Of a stretch of 7,180 nucleotides of DNA, positions 1 to 6,128 are shown piece after piece. Under the pieces are notes generated by a model. It had not been told where the DNA came from. It worked only from the letters and a program-made list of their open reading frames with translations, and did not search any database. The position numbers and the translations under genes are program-made. This DNA comes from an uncultured Schwartzia sp. (GTDB taxonomy: Bacteria > Bacillota > Negativicutes > Selenomonadales > Selenomonadaceae): contig CAJPQU010000099.1 in assembly GCA_905372875.1 (NCBI GenBank), forward strand, positions 1 through 7,180, written 5' to 3'. Every line of letters starts with the position of its first letter. Position 1 is the first letter of the stretch.

Positions 1-710
1 TCGTAATAGGAATTGACCGCTTCCCGGGTCTGGAAATAGATATCCGGGTTCTGGCTGGTGCCGCGAATGACCGGATGATCGGGATTCAAGGCCCGATGCC
101 GGAAAGCCTCCACCGCTTCCCAATCCAAGAGTTTGCCTAAATCTTCATAGTCCACCACTTCGATCTTCTGGATCTCGTGGGAAGTACGAAAGCCGTCGAA
201 AAAGTTGATAAAGGGCACCCGGCCTTTGATCGCCGCCAAATGCGCCACCGCCCCCAGATCCATCACCTGCTGAACGCTAGACTCCGCCAGTATGGCCACG
301 CCGGTCTGCCGGGCTGCCATGACATCCTGATGATCCCCGAAAATATTCAGGCTGGAAGTCGCCAAAGCGCGAGCGCTCACATGGAACACGCCCGGCAAAA
401 GTTCACCGGAAATTTTATACATATTGGGAAGCATCAGCATCATCCCCTGGGACGCCGTGTAAGTCGTCGTTAACGCCCCGCCCTGGAGCGATCCATGAAC
501 TGCCCCGGCCGCGCCGCCTTCCGACTGAAGTTCCACCAGCCGAACCGGCTGTCCGAACAGGTTCTTATGCCCGTGAGCCGCCATTTCATCCACATGTTCC
601 GCCATGGGGGACGACGGCGTGATGGGATAGATCGCGGCGACATCCGTAAACGCGTAAGAAATGTATGCCGCTGCCGTATTGCCGTCCATGGTCTTCATCT
701 TTTTGCTCAT
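1..710 (-). CDS. nifJ: Pyruvate:ferredoxin (flavodoxin) oxidoreductase, N-terminal 236 residues (3' end outside window)
   Basis: This enzyme oxidatively decarboxylates pyruvate to acetyl-CoA and CO2 and passes electrons to ferredoxin or flavodoxin in the cytoplasm, a central step of anaerobic metabolism. The visible part starts MSKKMKTMDGN and covers the first pyrimidine-binding domain. Conserved stretches are YPITPSS (Thr31), the ELQSEGGAAGAVHG block (Glu64), TYTASQG, and SARALATSSLNIFGDHQDV (Arg114). Thr31, Glu64 and Arg114 fall at the numbers of the thiamine-diphosphate/pyruvate residues known from the Desulfovibrio africanus enzyme. GRVPFINFFDGFRTSHEI then follows. The frame stays open to base 1. 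The family is about 1,170 residues, so roughly 80% of the gene lies outside, including the ferredoxin-like cluster domain. The ATG at 708-710 is preceded by AAGGAGGAA (729-721), with about 11 bases to the start. It has its own strong promoter and so is probably a separate transcription unit. Family assignment is very secure. Confidence 0.96.
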   Translation of the reverse strand, partial: MSKKMKTMDGNTAAAYISYAFTDVAAIYPITPSSPMAEHVDEMAAHGHKNLFGQPVRLVELQSEGGAAGAVHGSLQGGALTTTYTASQGMMLMLPNMYKISGELLPGVFHVSARALATSSLNIFGDHQDVMAARQTGVAILAESSVQQVMDLGAVAHLAAIKGRVPFINFFDGFRTSHEIQKIEVVDYEDLGKLLDWEAVEAFRHRALNPDHPVIRGTSQNPDIYFQTREAVNSYY

Positions 711-720
711 AATGTGACGG

Positions 721-729
721 TTCCTCCTT
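721..729 (-). promoter_or_regulatory. Ribosome binding site of nifJ
   Basis: The minus strand reads AAGGAGGAA here, a near-perfect Shine-Dalgarno complement. About 11 bases separate it from the ATG at 710, slightly longer than optimal. It supports that ATG as the start. Confidence 0.8.
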
Positions 730-793
730 AAAATATCTGTCCTGAAATACGGGACGGACGCCGGTGCCGAAGCGCCAAACGCCCATTATATTG

Positions 794-822
794 ATTATAC
801 ACCGGCCCAAATAAATTGTAAA
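794..822 (-). promoter_or_regulatory. Sigma-A type promoter of nifJ
   Basis: On the minus strand the -35 box TTTACA (822-817, five of six consensus bases) is separated by exactly 17 bases from a perfect -10 box TATAAT (799-794). A start near base 787 would give a leader of roughly 75 bases. A second perfect TATAAT lies nine bases further on (790-785) but has no matching -35 box. The promoter begins only seven bases past the terminator of the preceding gene. The leader holds a small imperfect hairpin (776-763) closed by a C-UUCG-G tetraloop. No U-tract follows it, so it is not a terminator. Confidence 0.85.
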
Positions 823-829
823 TGAACGA

Positions 830-877
830 AAAAAGCCTTACGGCATGTATCCTTGTATACATGCCGTAAGGCTTTTT
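830..877 (-). terminator. Intrinsic terminator of the zinc-ribbon gene (perfect 21-bp stem)
   Basis: Bases 830-850 and 857-877 are perfect inverted complements of 21 bp around a six-base loop. The outer end of the stem is an A-run facing a T-run. On the minus strand the structure starts 17 bases after the stop codon at 895-897 and ends in a run of six T (834-829). The symmetrical A/T flanks mean it could also stop transcripts coming from the plus side, although no plus-strand gene is present to need this. Confidence 0.93.
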
Positions 878-894
878 CATAGCAGCAGTAACTC

Positions 895-1527
895 TCATCG
901 CTTGCGGGCCATCCCCGGCGCGATGAGGCCGATATCCATGCCCCGGCCAATGCGGGCTAAATCTCTTTCCGTTTCCGCTCGCAGCACATAATAGCTGCCG
1001 CAGGTATCACACGACAAGACGATGGAATTTCCTCGAATATCCGCGGAAATGAGACCGCTGCCGCACGGGCAGATGATATCGCCCTGCGTCGCCATCTCAT
1101 GCACGCGATTGAGGGCTTCTAAAAGAATGGGCTGTTTCTCAATGAAATTCTTTCCATCCTGGGGATGAAGCGCCTCAAATTCCGCCTGATTAAATGCCAA
1201 AAGTTCCGCAATCAAGCGGCGCCGCCCAATATAGCCCAACTCAAAGTGATCGTACTGGCAGAATATTTTTTCCAGCCGGATCTGCGGTAAGCTTTTGAGG
1301 GAATAAACGGCACGGCTCTCATTGCCGCAAAGGACGCAGCCTACGGTGAAAACGATCTGTCGTCCCCCAGCGTTACGTTCGCAAACGACCTGCGTTTGCC
1401 CGCAGCGGTCGCAGCGCAGCACAGTACGATTCGCCGTAAAGTAGGGAATATCATGCACGTGCACTTTGCCGCAGCGCTGACAATAAAACGCCGCCGAACA
1501 CGCTTCCCGAATAAGCACCGCTGCCAC
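895..1527 (-). CDS. Cysteine-rich, zinc-ribbon-like protein of unknown function (210 residues)
   Basis: I do not recognise a named family. The protein carries four CxxC knuckles and one CxC: C16/C19 (CQRC), C39/C42 (CDRC), C64/C67 (CVLC), C153/C155 (CPC) and C173/C176 (CDTC). C10, C49, C90 and H94 are extra. The likely arrangement is one zinc ribbon at 16-42, a second site at 64-67 (perhaps with C90 and H94), a mostly helical middle at about 100-150, and a second ribbon at 153-176. There is no signal peptide or membrane segment, so it is probably cytosolic. The start is uncertain. The GTG at 1527 is the first possible start after an in-frame stop, and a second GTG lies at 1518. Neither has an ideally spaced ribosome site, while a good one at 1589-1596 serves an ATG in another frame (see findings). 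It lies between two terminators, so it is probably its own transcript, although I find no convincing promoter. Coding is supported by the Cys spacing and by the terminator right after the stop. Function is open: DNA, RNA or protein binding are all possible. Confidence 0.85.
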   Translation of the reverse strand: MAAVLIREACSAAFYCQRCGKVHVHDIPYFTANRTVLRCDRCGQTQVVCERNAGGRQIVFTVGCVLCGNESRAVYSLKSLPQIRLEKIFCQYDHFELGYIGRRRLIAELLAFNQAEFEALHPQDGKNFIEKQPILLEALNRVHEMATQGDIICPCGSGLISADIRGNSIVLSCDTCGSYYVLRAETERDLARIGRGMDIGLIAPGMARKR

Positions 1528-1588
1528 CCCTTCCTGCTTCGTCGTCTGATTTTCCGCATGGAGATAATTTCGCTGTCATCCGGCAAAA

Positions 1589-1596
1589 TCCTTCTT
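1589..1596 (-). promoter_or_regulatory. Ribosome binding site upstream of the zinc-ribbon gene, pointing to an out-of-frame ATG
   Basis: The minus strand reads AAGAAGGA here, followed by nine bases and an ATG at 1579-1577. This is the best-placed ribosome site between pyrG and the zinc-ribbon gene. The reading frame it opens joins the zinc-ribbon frame only if one base is skipped or absent, for example in the G4 run at 1527-1530. It therefore bears directly on where the zinc-ribbon protein begins. Confidence 0.5.
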
Positions 1597-1629
1597 TCCC
1601 ATCAGAGAAAGCAAAATTATTTTCTTCGT

Positions 1630-1663
1630 AAAAAGCGCCGCAGCCCAACATGGGCCCGGCGCT
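1630..1663 (-). terminator. Intrinsic terminator after pyrG, end of the DUF1934-argS-rpoE-pyrG unit
   Basis: On the minus strand AGCGCCG (1663-1657) pairs with CGGCGCT (1640-1634), and an inner GCCC/GGGC stem (1655-1652 with 1646-1643) lies beyond a small internal loop. The terminal loop has five bases. A run of five T follows directly (1634-1630). It lies about 65 bases past the pyrG stop codon and separates that unit from the zinc-ribbon gene. Confidence 0.88.
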
Positions 1664-1726
1664 CAGCGGGTATCGTCAATATGGAAAACAAAGGCCCGGG
1701 GAACTTTTTCCTGCCAAAAAATCAGA

Positions 1727-3328
1727 TCATAAAGCGAGAGCAGCGTTCACAAAATCACGGAACAGAGGATGCGGCGCATTGGGGCGCGATTTAAGCTCCG
1801 GGTGGAACTGGGAACCCACGAACCACGGATGCGCCTTCACCTCAACTACTTCTACCAGGCTGTCGTCGGGAAGCGTACCGGCGATGACCATCCCTGCCGC
1901 AGTAAACTGATCGCGGTACGCATTGTTAAATTCAAAGCGGTGACGATGACGCTCGTTGATATTCTCTTCCCCATAGGCAGCGTATGTATGGGTTCCTTCC
2001 CTCAGCTTGCAGGGATAAGACCCAAGGCGCATCGTACCGCCTTTTTTCACCACGTTCACCTGGGAATCCATCAGCGCGATGACCGGATGGGGTGTCTCGA
2101 CATTAAACTCGGCGCTGTGCGCGTCAGGCAATGCACAGACATGACGGGCGAACTCTATGACGGCGCACTGCATTCCAAGACAAAGTCCCAGAAAGGGGAT
2201 CTTATTCTCCCGAGCATATTGAATGGCACGAATCTTGCCTTCCACACCGCGATCACCGAAGCCGCCGGGCACTAAGATCCCCTTGCAGCCTGCGAATACT
2301 TCGGCCATGTCCATTTCCGGCGCTTCGATCTCCTCGGAATTGACCCACGCGATGCGGACTTCTGTATCATTGGCAATGCCCGCGTGATGCAGTGCCTCGG
2401 TGACAGACATATAAGCGTCAGGAAGAGCAACGTATTTTCCCACCACGGCGATCTTAACCTTCTTCACCGGATGATGAATCTTATACACCATCTTCTCCCA
2501 CGCTTCCATATTGGCGGGAGAGACATCCATATTCAGCTTCTCCAGAACGATGCGGTCAAGGCCTTCCCGCTGCATCATCAGCGGCACCTCGTAAATGGTA
2601 TCAGCGGTGCGGTTTTCGATGACCGCATTGACATCCACATCGCAAAAGAGGGCCAGCTTTTCCCGCATTTCCTCCGAGAGAGGCTTCGCCGTCCGACAGA
2701 CGAGGATATCCGGCTGAATCCCGATCCCCCGCAATTCCTTAACGCTGTGCTGGGTGGGTTTTGTCTTGAGTTCCCCGGCAGCGGAGATGTACGGCACCAG
2801 GGTCACATGGATGTACAGGACATCGTTTTTTCCCACTTCCTTCTTTACCTGACGGATCGCTTCAATGAAAGGCAGACTCTCAATATCCCCCACCGTCCCG
2901 CCGATCTCGGTAATAACCACTTCCGCGTTATCCGCCTTCGCCACATCGTAGACCCGCTGTTTGATCTCATTGGTAATATGGGGAATGACCTGTACCGTGC
3001 TGCCCAAATAATCTCCCTGACGCTCCTTGTTAAGTACTGACCAGTACACTTTCCCGGCCGTAATATTGGACATCTTCGTCAGGTTAATGTCAATGAAGCG
3101 CTCATAATGGCCCAAATCCAAATCCGTCTCCGCGCCGTCGTCGGTGACGAAAACTTCTCCGTGCTGATAGGGACTCATCGTCCCCGGATCAATATTGATG
3201 TAAGGGTCAAACTTCTGGATGGTGACCCGAATCCCCCGGCTCTTCAAAAGCCGTCCCAAAGACGCCGCCGTAATGCCCTTCCCCAAAGACGACACCACAC
3301 CGCCCGTAACGAAAATGTACTTTGCCAT
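1727..3328 (-). CDS. pyrG: CTP synthase (glutamine hydrolysing)
   Basis: This cytosolic enzyme converts UTP to CTP using ATP and ammonia from glutamine, the last step of de novo CTP synthesis. At 533 residues it has normal length. The synthetase domain (about 1-270) starts MAKYIFVTGGVVSSLGKGI with the phosphate-binding loop around S14-G18 and K17. It also has K39 in QKFDPY, D71 in DLDLGHYERF, and E141 in the TEIGGTVGDIES block (Mg/ATP and CTP-binding region). The class I glutamine amidotransferase domain (about 291-533) has the oxyanion segment PGGFGDRG (354-361), the nucleophile Cys383 in GLCLGMQ, and the His509/Glu511 pair in FHPE. All catalytic residues are present. AGGAGG lies six bases before the ATG at 3328. 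It follows rpoE by 80 bases, the order usual in Firmicutes, and ends at a clear terminator. That 80-base gap has no attenuator-like hairpin with a U-run. Confidence 0.98.
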   Translation of the reverse strand: MAKYIFVTGGVVSSLGKGITAASLGRLLKSRGIRVTIQKFDPYINIDPGTMSPYQHGEVFVTDDGAETDLDLGHYERFIDINLTKMSNITAGKVYWSVLNKERQGDYLGSTVQVIPHITNEIKQRVYDVAKADNAEVVITEIGGTVGDIESLPFIEAIRQVKKEVGKNDVLYIHVTLVPYISAAGELKTKPTQHSVKELRGIGIQPDILVCRTAKPLSEEMREKLALFCDVDVNAVIENRTADTIYEVPLMMQREGLDRIVLEKLNMDVSPANMEAWEKMVYKIHHPVKKVKIAVVGKYVALPDAYMSVTEALHHAGIANDTEVRIAWVNSEEIEAPEMDMAEVFAGCKGILVPGGFGDRGVEGKIRAIQYARENKIPFLGLCLGMQCAVIEFARHVCALPDAHSAEFNVETPHPVIALMDSQVNVVKKGGTMRLGSYPCKLREGTHTYAAYGEENINERHRHRFEFNNAYRDQFTAAGMVIAGTLPDDSLVEVVEVKAHPWFVGSQFHPELKSRPNAPHPLFRDFVNAALAL

Positions 3329-3408
3329 ACTGACCCTCCTGCTCGGACTTTCGAAAATACCGCGCCCACGCGCCGCACTCGTTTATGCTCCTTCCGGACG
3401 CGCCGGAA

Positions 3409-3741
3409 TCAACCCTCCTGGATACTTTCCAAAAGCTTTTCTCGGCGCCGGGTGGATTTCGCGGCCCCTCCAGAAGAAGCGGCCGCTGCCGGGCCATGGG
3501 AACGTTTAGTCTCCGAAGGGCTCCACTCCGTCAGTCCCCAGAGGCCCTTCCCCACGTACTGAAATCGGCTGTCCATGTTGATCAGGGTATAGACTTCGGA
3601 AATGGCGCGGGACAGCGATTGCACCGGTTTGGCCTTCTTTTCGATAACTTCCAATACCAAATCCTTATAATAGCACGGTTCGCCCTTCGCGGACAAAATG
3701 TGATAAGCCACATCTGTCTCGGCGCTCTGTAAATAATTCAT
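3409..3741 (-). CDS. rpoE: DNA-directed RNA polymerase delta subunit-like protein (HARE-HTH), short and without acidic tail
   Basis: Delta binds Gram-positive RNA polymerase and promotes its recycling and promoter selectivity. The N-terminal 70 or so residues form a HARE-type winged helix: AYHILSAKGEPCYYKDLVLEV, then the VQSLSRAISEVYTLINMDSRF segment, ending in the typical VGKGLWGLTEW. The rest (74-110) is odd. The family normally carries a long Asp/Glu-rich disordered tail (Bacillus subtilis delta is about 173 residues). Here the tail is 37 residues, Ala/Ser/Gly-rich with an RRR cluster, and net positive by my count (seven Lys/Arg against four Glu). No acidic run appears in the other frames downstream, so a simple frameshift does not explain it. 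The start ATG at 3741 follows GAGGG with seven bases between. The location between argS and pyrG is the conserved one for rpoE and strongly supports the name, but function as a true delta subunit is inference. Confidence 0.88.
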   Translation of the reverse strand: MNYLQSAETDVAYHILSAKGEPCYYKDLVLEVIEKKAKPVQSLSRAISEVYTLINMDSRFQYVGKGLWGLTEWSPSETKRSHGPAAAASSGGAAKSTRRREKLLESIQEG

Positions 3742-3813
3742 CTCTCTTCCCTCTCTTTTATTAAACTGCGGCGCAGAAAATATCGTCGGCGCTTCCTGAT
3801 GAGGCCACCCGCT

Positions 3814-5475
3814 CTACATCTTCTGCGGCGCGGATATCCCCAAAATATTCAGCGCATGGCGGATGACCTGCTGCGCTTTCCCCGCCAAGGCCAGCCGCGC
3901 TCTCGCCAGCGGCTTTTCCACCCCCATGATGCGGCACTTACTGTAAAAGCTGTGGAAGGCCGCCGCTGTATCGTACGAGAAGCGGGCGATACGCTGGGGC
4001 GCGTAATCGGCCGCCGCCCGTTCTATCTCATCGGGGTATTCAATGATTTTTTTGATGAGCGCGATCTCCGTTTCATCTGTCAACTGCATGAGATCCGGTT
4101 CCTCGTCCACGGTCAGCCCCGCCTCTTTTGCCTGCCGGAAAATACTGGCGATGCGGGCATGAGCGTACTGAATATAGTAGACGGGGTTTTCATTGGACTG
4201 ACTCTTAGCCAGATCCAGATCAAAATCCAGCTGGCTGTCCAGCGAGCGCATAACGAAAAAATAACGAGCCGCGTCAGTGCCCACTTCTTCTATGAGCTCC
4301 GCTAAAGTCACGCTCTCTCCGGTTCGTTTGGACATCTTCACCAGTTCGCCGCCCCGATACAGACTGACCATTTGAAGAAGCAGCACCGTGAGCCGTGACG
4401 GATCATATCCCAAAGCCGCCATGGCCGCCTTCACCCGACAAACGTAGCCATGATGGTCGGCCCCCCAGAGATTGATGAGGGTGCCAAAACCCCGTTCGAA
4501 TTTATCCCGATGGTAGGCAATATCCGCCGCCAAATAGGTAGGTTCTCCGTTCTCCCGAACGACGACCCGATCCTTATCGTCTCCGTAGTCCGTAGAGCGA
4601 AACCACAGCGCCCCGCCCTTTTCATAGACCGCCCCCTTGGTGCGAAGCTCCGCAATGGCTGTCTGCACCTTTTCCGGGTGTAGATTTCGCTCGCTGAACC
4701 AGACGTCAAAGCGCACATTAAAGGCTGCTAAATCTTCCTGCAACGCTGCTAACTTTTCCCTCAGCGCCACTTCCCGAAAAGCCTGCAGCCGCTCTGCCTC
4801 CGGCATGGCTAAATAGCGATCCCCTTCTTTCGCCGCGATGCGCTCCGCCGTAGCGATAATATCGGCCCCGTGATATCCGTTCTCGGGAAAGACAGCTGCA
4901 CGGTCAAAAAGCTCCAGATAGCGGGCGTTCACCGAAGCCGCTAAGATATCGATTTGATTCCCCGCGTCATTGATGTAATACTCGCTTCGCACGGGATACC
5001 CCGCCACCCGAAAAAGGTTCACCAGGGCGCTTCCCACCGCCGCCCCGCGGCCATGTCCCACATGGAGCGGTCCTGTAGGATTGGCGCTGACATATTCCAC
5101 CATCACCGGTTCCCGTTCTTTGGCCAAGAGCGTCCCGTAGGCTTCCCCCTGATCGATGGCCTGGCTCAGTGCATCGTAAAGGACATCCGCCCGCAGAAAG
5201 AAATTGATGAAGCCCGGTCCGGCGATCTCCGCCCGGTCCAGCTCGGCGAGGTGCAAACGGCTGACGATCGTCTCCGCAATGCGGCGCGGATTTTGGCGAA
5301 AGATGCGGGCCGACTGCATGGCAAAATTGGTGGCGAAGTCCCCCATCTCTTTTTGTGGCGGCACCTCAAGGGCCACCGCTGGCATCTCTCCCCGGGAAAG
5401 CACCCCTTCCGCCATGGCCTCTTCCGCCGCGGCCCGGACAGCTCTTGCCAAATGATCCTTGATATCCAAAGACAT
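3814..5475 (-). CDS. argS: Arginyl-tRNA synthetase
   Basis: This class I synthetase charges tRNA-Arg with arginine. From the ATG at 5475 (MSLDIKDHLARAV) the protein has 553 residues, normal for the family. The order is an N-terminal additional domain (about 1-110) with the MGDFATNFAMQSA segment, then the Rossmann catalytic core with SANPTGPLHVGHGRG (HIGH-type motif HVGH at 138-141). YYINDAGNQ, the LWGADHHGY block and the KMSK signature at 380-383 (KMSKRTG) follow. The C-terminal helical DALR-type anticodon-binding domain runs from about 440 and ends in LGISAPQKM. Start choice: the frame extends upstream to an ATG at 5499 and a TTG at 5505. I prefer 5475 because family members begin close to the DIK segment and GGAGGGG lies just upstream, although its spacing is short. 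The TTG at 5505 has a well-spaced GAGGGGG and cannot be excluded. The gene sits in one unit with the DUF1934 gene, rpoE and pyrG. Confidence 0.97.
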   Translation of the reverse strand: MSLDIKDHLARAVRAAAEEAMAEGVLSRGEMPAVALEVPPQKEMGDFATNFAMQSARIFRQNPRRIAETIVSRLHLAELDRAEIAGPGFINFFLRADVLYDALSQAIDQGEAYGTLLAKEREPVMVEYVSANPTGPLHVGHGRGAAVGSALVNLFRVAGYPVRSEYYINDAGNQIDILAASVNARYLELFDRAAVFPENGYHGADIIATAERIAAKEGDRYLAMPEAERLQAFREVALREKLAALQEDLAAFNVRFDVWFSERNLHPEKVQTAIAELRTKGAVYEKGGALWFRSTDYGDDKDRVVVRENGEPTYLAADIAYHRDKFERGFGTLINLWGADHHGYVCRVKAAMAALGYDPSRLTVLLLQMVSLYRGGELVKMSKRTGESVTLAELIEEVGTDAARYFFVMRSLDSQLDFDLDLAKSQSNENPVYYIQYAHARIASIFRQAKEAGLTVDEEPDLMQLTDETEIALIKKIIEYPDEIERAAADYAPQRIARFSYDTAAAFHSFYSKCRIMGVEKPLARARLALAGKAQQVIRHALNILGISAPQKM

Positions 5476-5536
5476 TCCCCTCCATCCCAGCGCTTCCATC
5501 CCCAATCGTCCGCCCCCTCGCGGCGAACGTTCCGCG

Positions 5537-5980
5537 CTAATTCAAGCGGCTGATTTCGCCCTCCGCCGCGCTTATTTCAATGTGTAACTCGTTCTGCGTC
5601 TCCGCCTGGCCATTGACCGACAGGGCGTAACTCACATCCACCTGTCCTGAAACCGTACCGTAGACGACGTTCACCGCTTCGGTACGCACCGCTAATTCTA
5701 AATTTCCGTACGGTGTCTGATACTGGCTGACGCTGGCTGCCCGCGCATCGAATCGCTGCTCCTGAGTGACCGCCCCCGAACGCAGAAGAACCACCGAGTC
5801 CGGCGCGATCTTCAGCACCGTGGAAATGTGTCCGGCGCCGTCCACCACATGATCATCATAAAGGACGTAATGCCTACCGTTCCGACAATAGTGGCGGCCT
5901 TCCGCCACCATCTCAATCCGGCTCTTTTCCCCTTCCGTATCGGTCTGCTCGCCCCGCACTTTGACGATTACCTTTTCCAT
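5537..5980 (-). CDS. DUF1934 / YwiB-like beta-barrel protein
   Basis: This 147-residue cytosolic protein matches the DUF1934 (YwiB) family, small calycin-like beta-barrels whose function is not established. Visible support is the MEKVIVKVRGEQTDTEGEK opening, the central GRHYVLYDDHVVDGAGHISTVLKI segment and the repeated short amphipathic strands. The TPYGNLELAVRTEAVNV motif and the closing strand YALSVNGQAETQNELHIEI, with a final Asn close to the stop, fit as well. The context fits: the family gene lies directly upstream of argS in Bacillus and Listeria. No signal peptide or membrane segment is seen. The ATG at 5980 follows GAGGTG with five bases between. As first gene of the unit, it starts about 28 bases after the predicted transcription start. 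It ends 61 bases before the preferred argS start. Family assignment is from memory of the pattern and of gene order, with fair confidence. Confidence 0.85.
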   Translation of the reverse strand: MEKVIVKVRGEQTDTEGEKSRIEMVAEGRHYCRNGRHYVLYDDHVVDGAGHISTVLKIAPDSVVLLRSGAVTQEQRFDARAASVSQYQTPYGNLELAVRTEAVNVVYGTVSGQVDVSYALSVNGQAETQNELHIEISAAEGEISRLN

Positions 5981-6014
5981 CCATTCACCTCGTCCTGTAA
6001 AACACTCAGAATTT

Positions 6015-6043
6015 ATTATACGACACCCGGCCCGTTCCGTCTA
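6015..6043 (-). promoter_or_regulatory. Promoter of the DUF1934-argS-rpoE-pyrG unit
   Basis: On the minus strand a perfect -10 box TATAAT (6020-6015) is preceded, 17 bases away, by TAGACG (6043-6038), which matches four of six -35 consensus bases. Transcription would start near 6008, giving a leader of under 30 bases. I see no competing promoter inside the unit. The 72 bases before rpoE contain an AT-rich TTTAAT but no acceptable -35 box. Confidence 0.75.
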
Positions 6044-6074
6044 TGGGGATTTTTTGCGAAAAGGTACGAAAACG

Positions 6075-6101
6075 AAAAAGAGGCCTGCGTCCACAGGCCC
6101 C
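6075..6101 (-). terminator. Intrinsic terminator of the histidine kinase gene
   Basis: On the minus strand GGGGCCTG (6101-6094) pairs with CAGGCCTC (6087-6080) in an 8-bp stem with one G-T pair and a six-base loop. Five T follow (6079-6075). It lies 27 bases after the kinase stop codon and about 30 bases before the -35 box of the next unit. Confidence 0.9.
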
Positions 6102-6128
6102 GCAAAAAATGGCTCCACTCTTCGGAAT

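Noticed and set aside
810..832. Rex-type redox operator at the PFOR promoter
   Set aside because: A TTGTAAA-like half site overlaps the -35 box, but the opposite half and the spacing do not match the TTGTGAA-type inverted repeat.
1580..1630. Promoter for the zinc-ribbon gene
   Set aside because: The stretch is AT-rich but I could not find a -35/-10 pair with acceptable match and 16-18 base spacing. Expression may come from readthrough or a non-consensus promoter.
1341..1651. Two alternative minus-strand frames overlapping the zinc-ribbon gene as separate small genes
   Set aside because: They share most of their sequence with the zinc-ribbon coding region and show no independent protein-like features. 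The one starting at ATG 1579 is discussed only as a possible N-terminus.
1769..2275. Long plus-strand open frame opposite pyrG (and a similar one at 2384-3040)
   Set aside because: Both are antisense to a fully conserved CTP synthase, have no ribosome site, and have compositions typical of mirror frames in GC-rich genes.
3207..3497. Minus-strand frame bridging the end of rpoE and the start of pyrG, tested as a lost acidic tail of RpoE
   Set aside because: Its residues are mixed and basic, not Asp/Glu-rich, so it does not restore an acidic tail. It is a shadow of the two real genes.
4954..5553. Plus-strand 199-codon open frame opposite argS
   Set aside because: It lies over the catalytic and N-terminal domains of argS on the other strand, is rich in His, Arg and Pro as expected for a shadow frame, and has no start signals.
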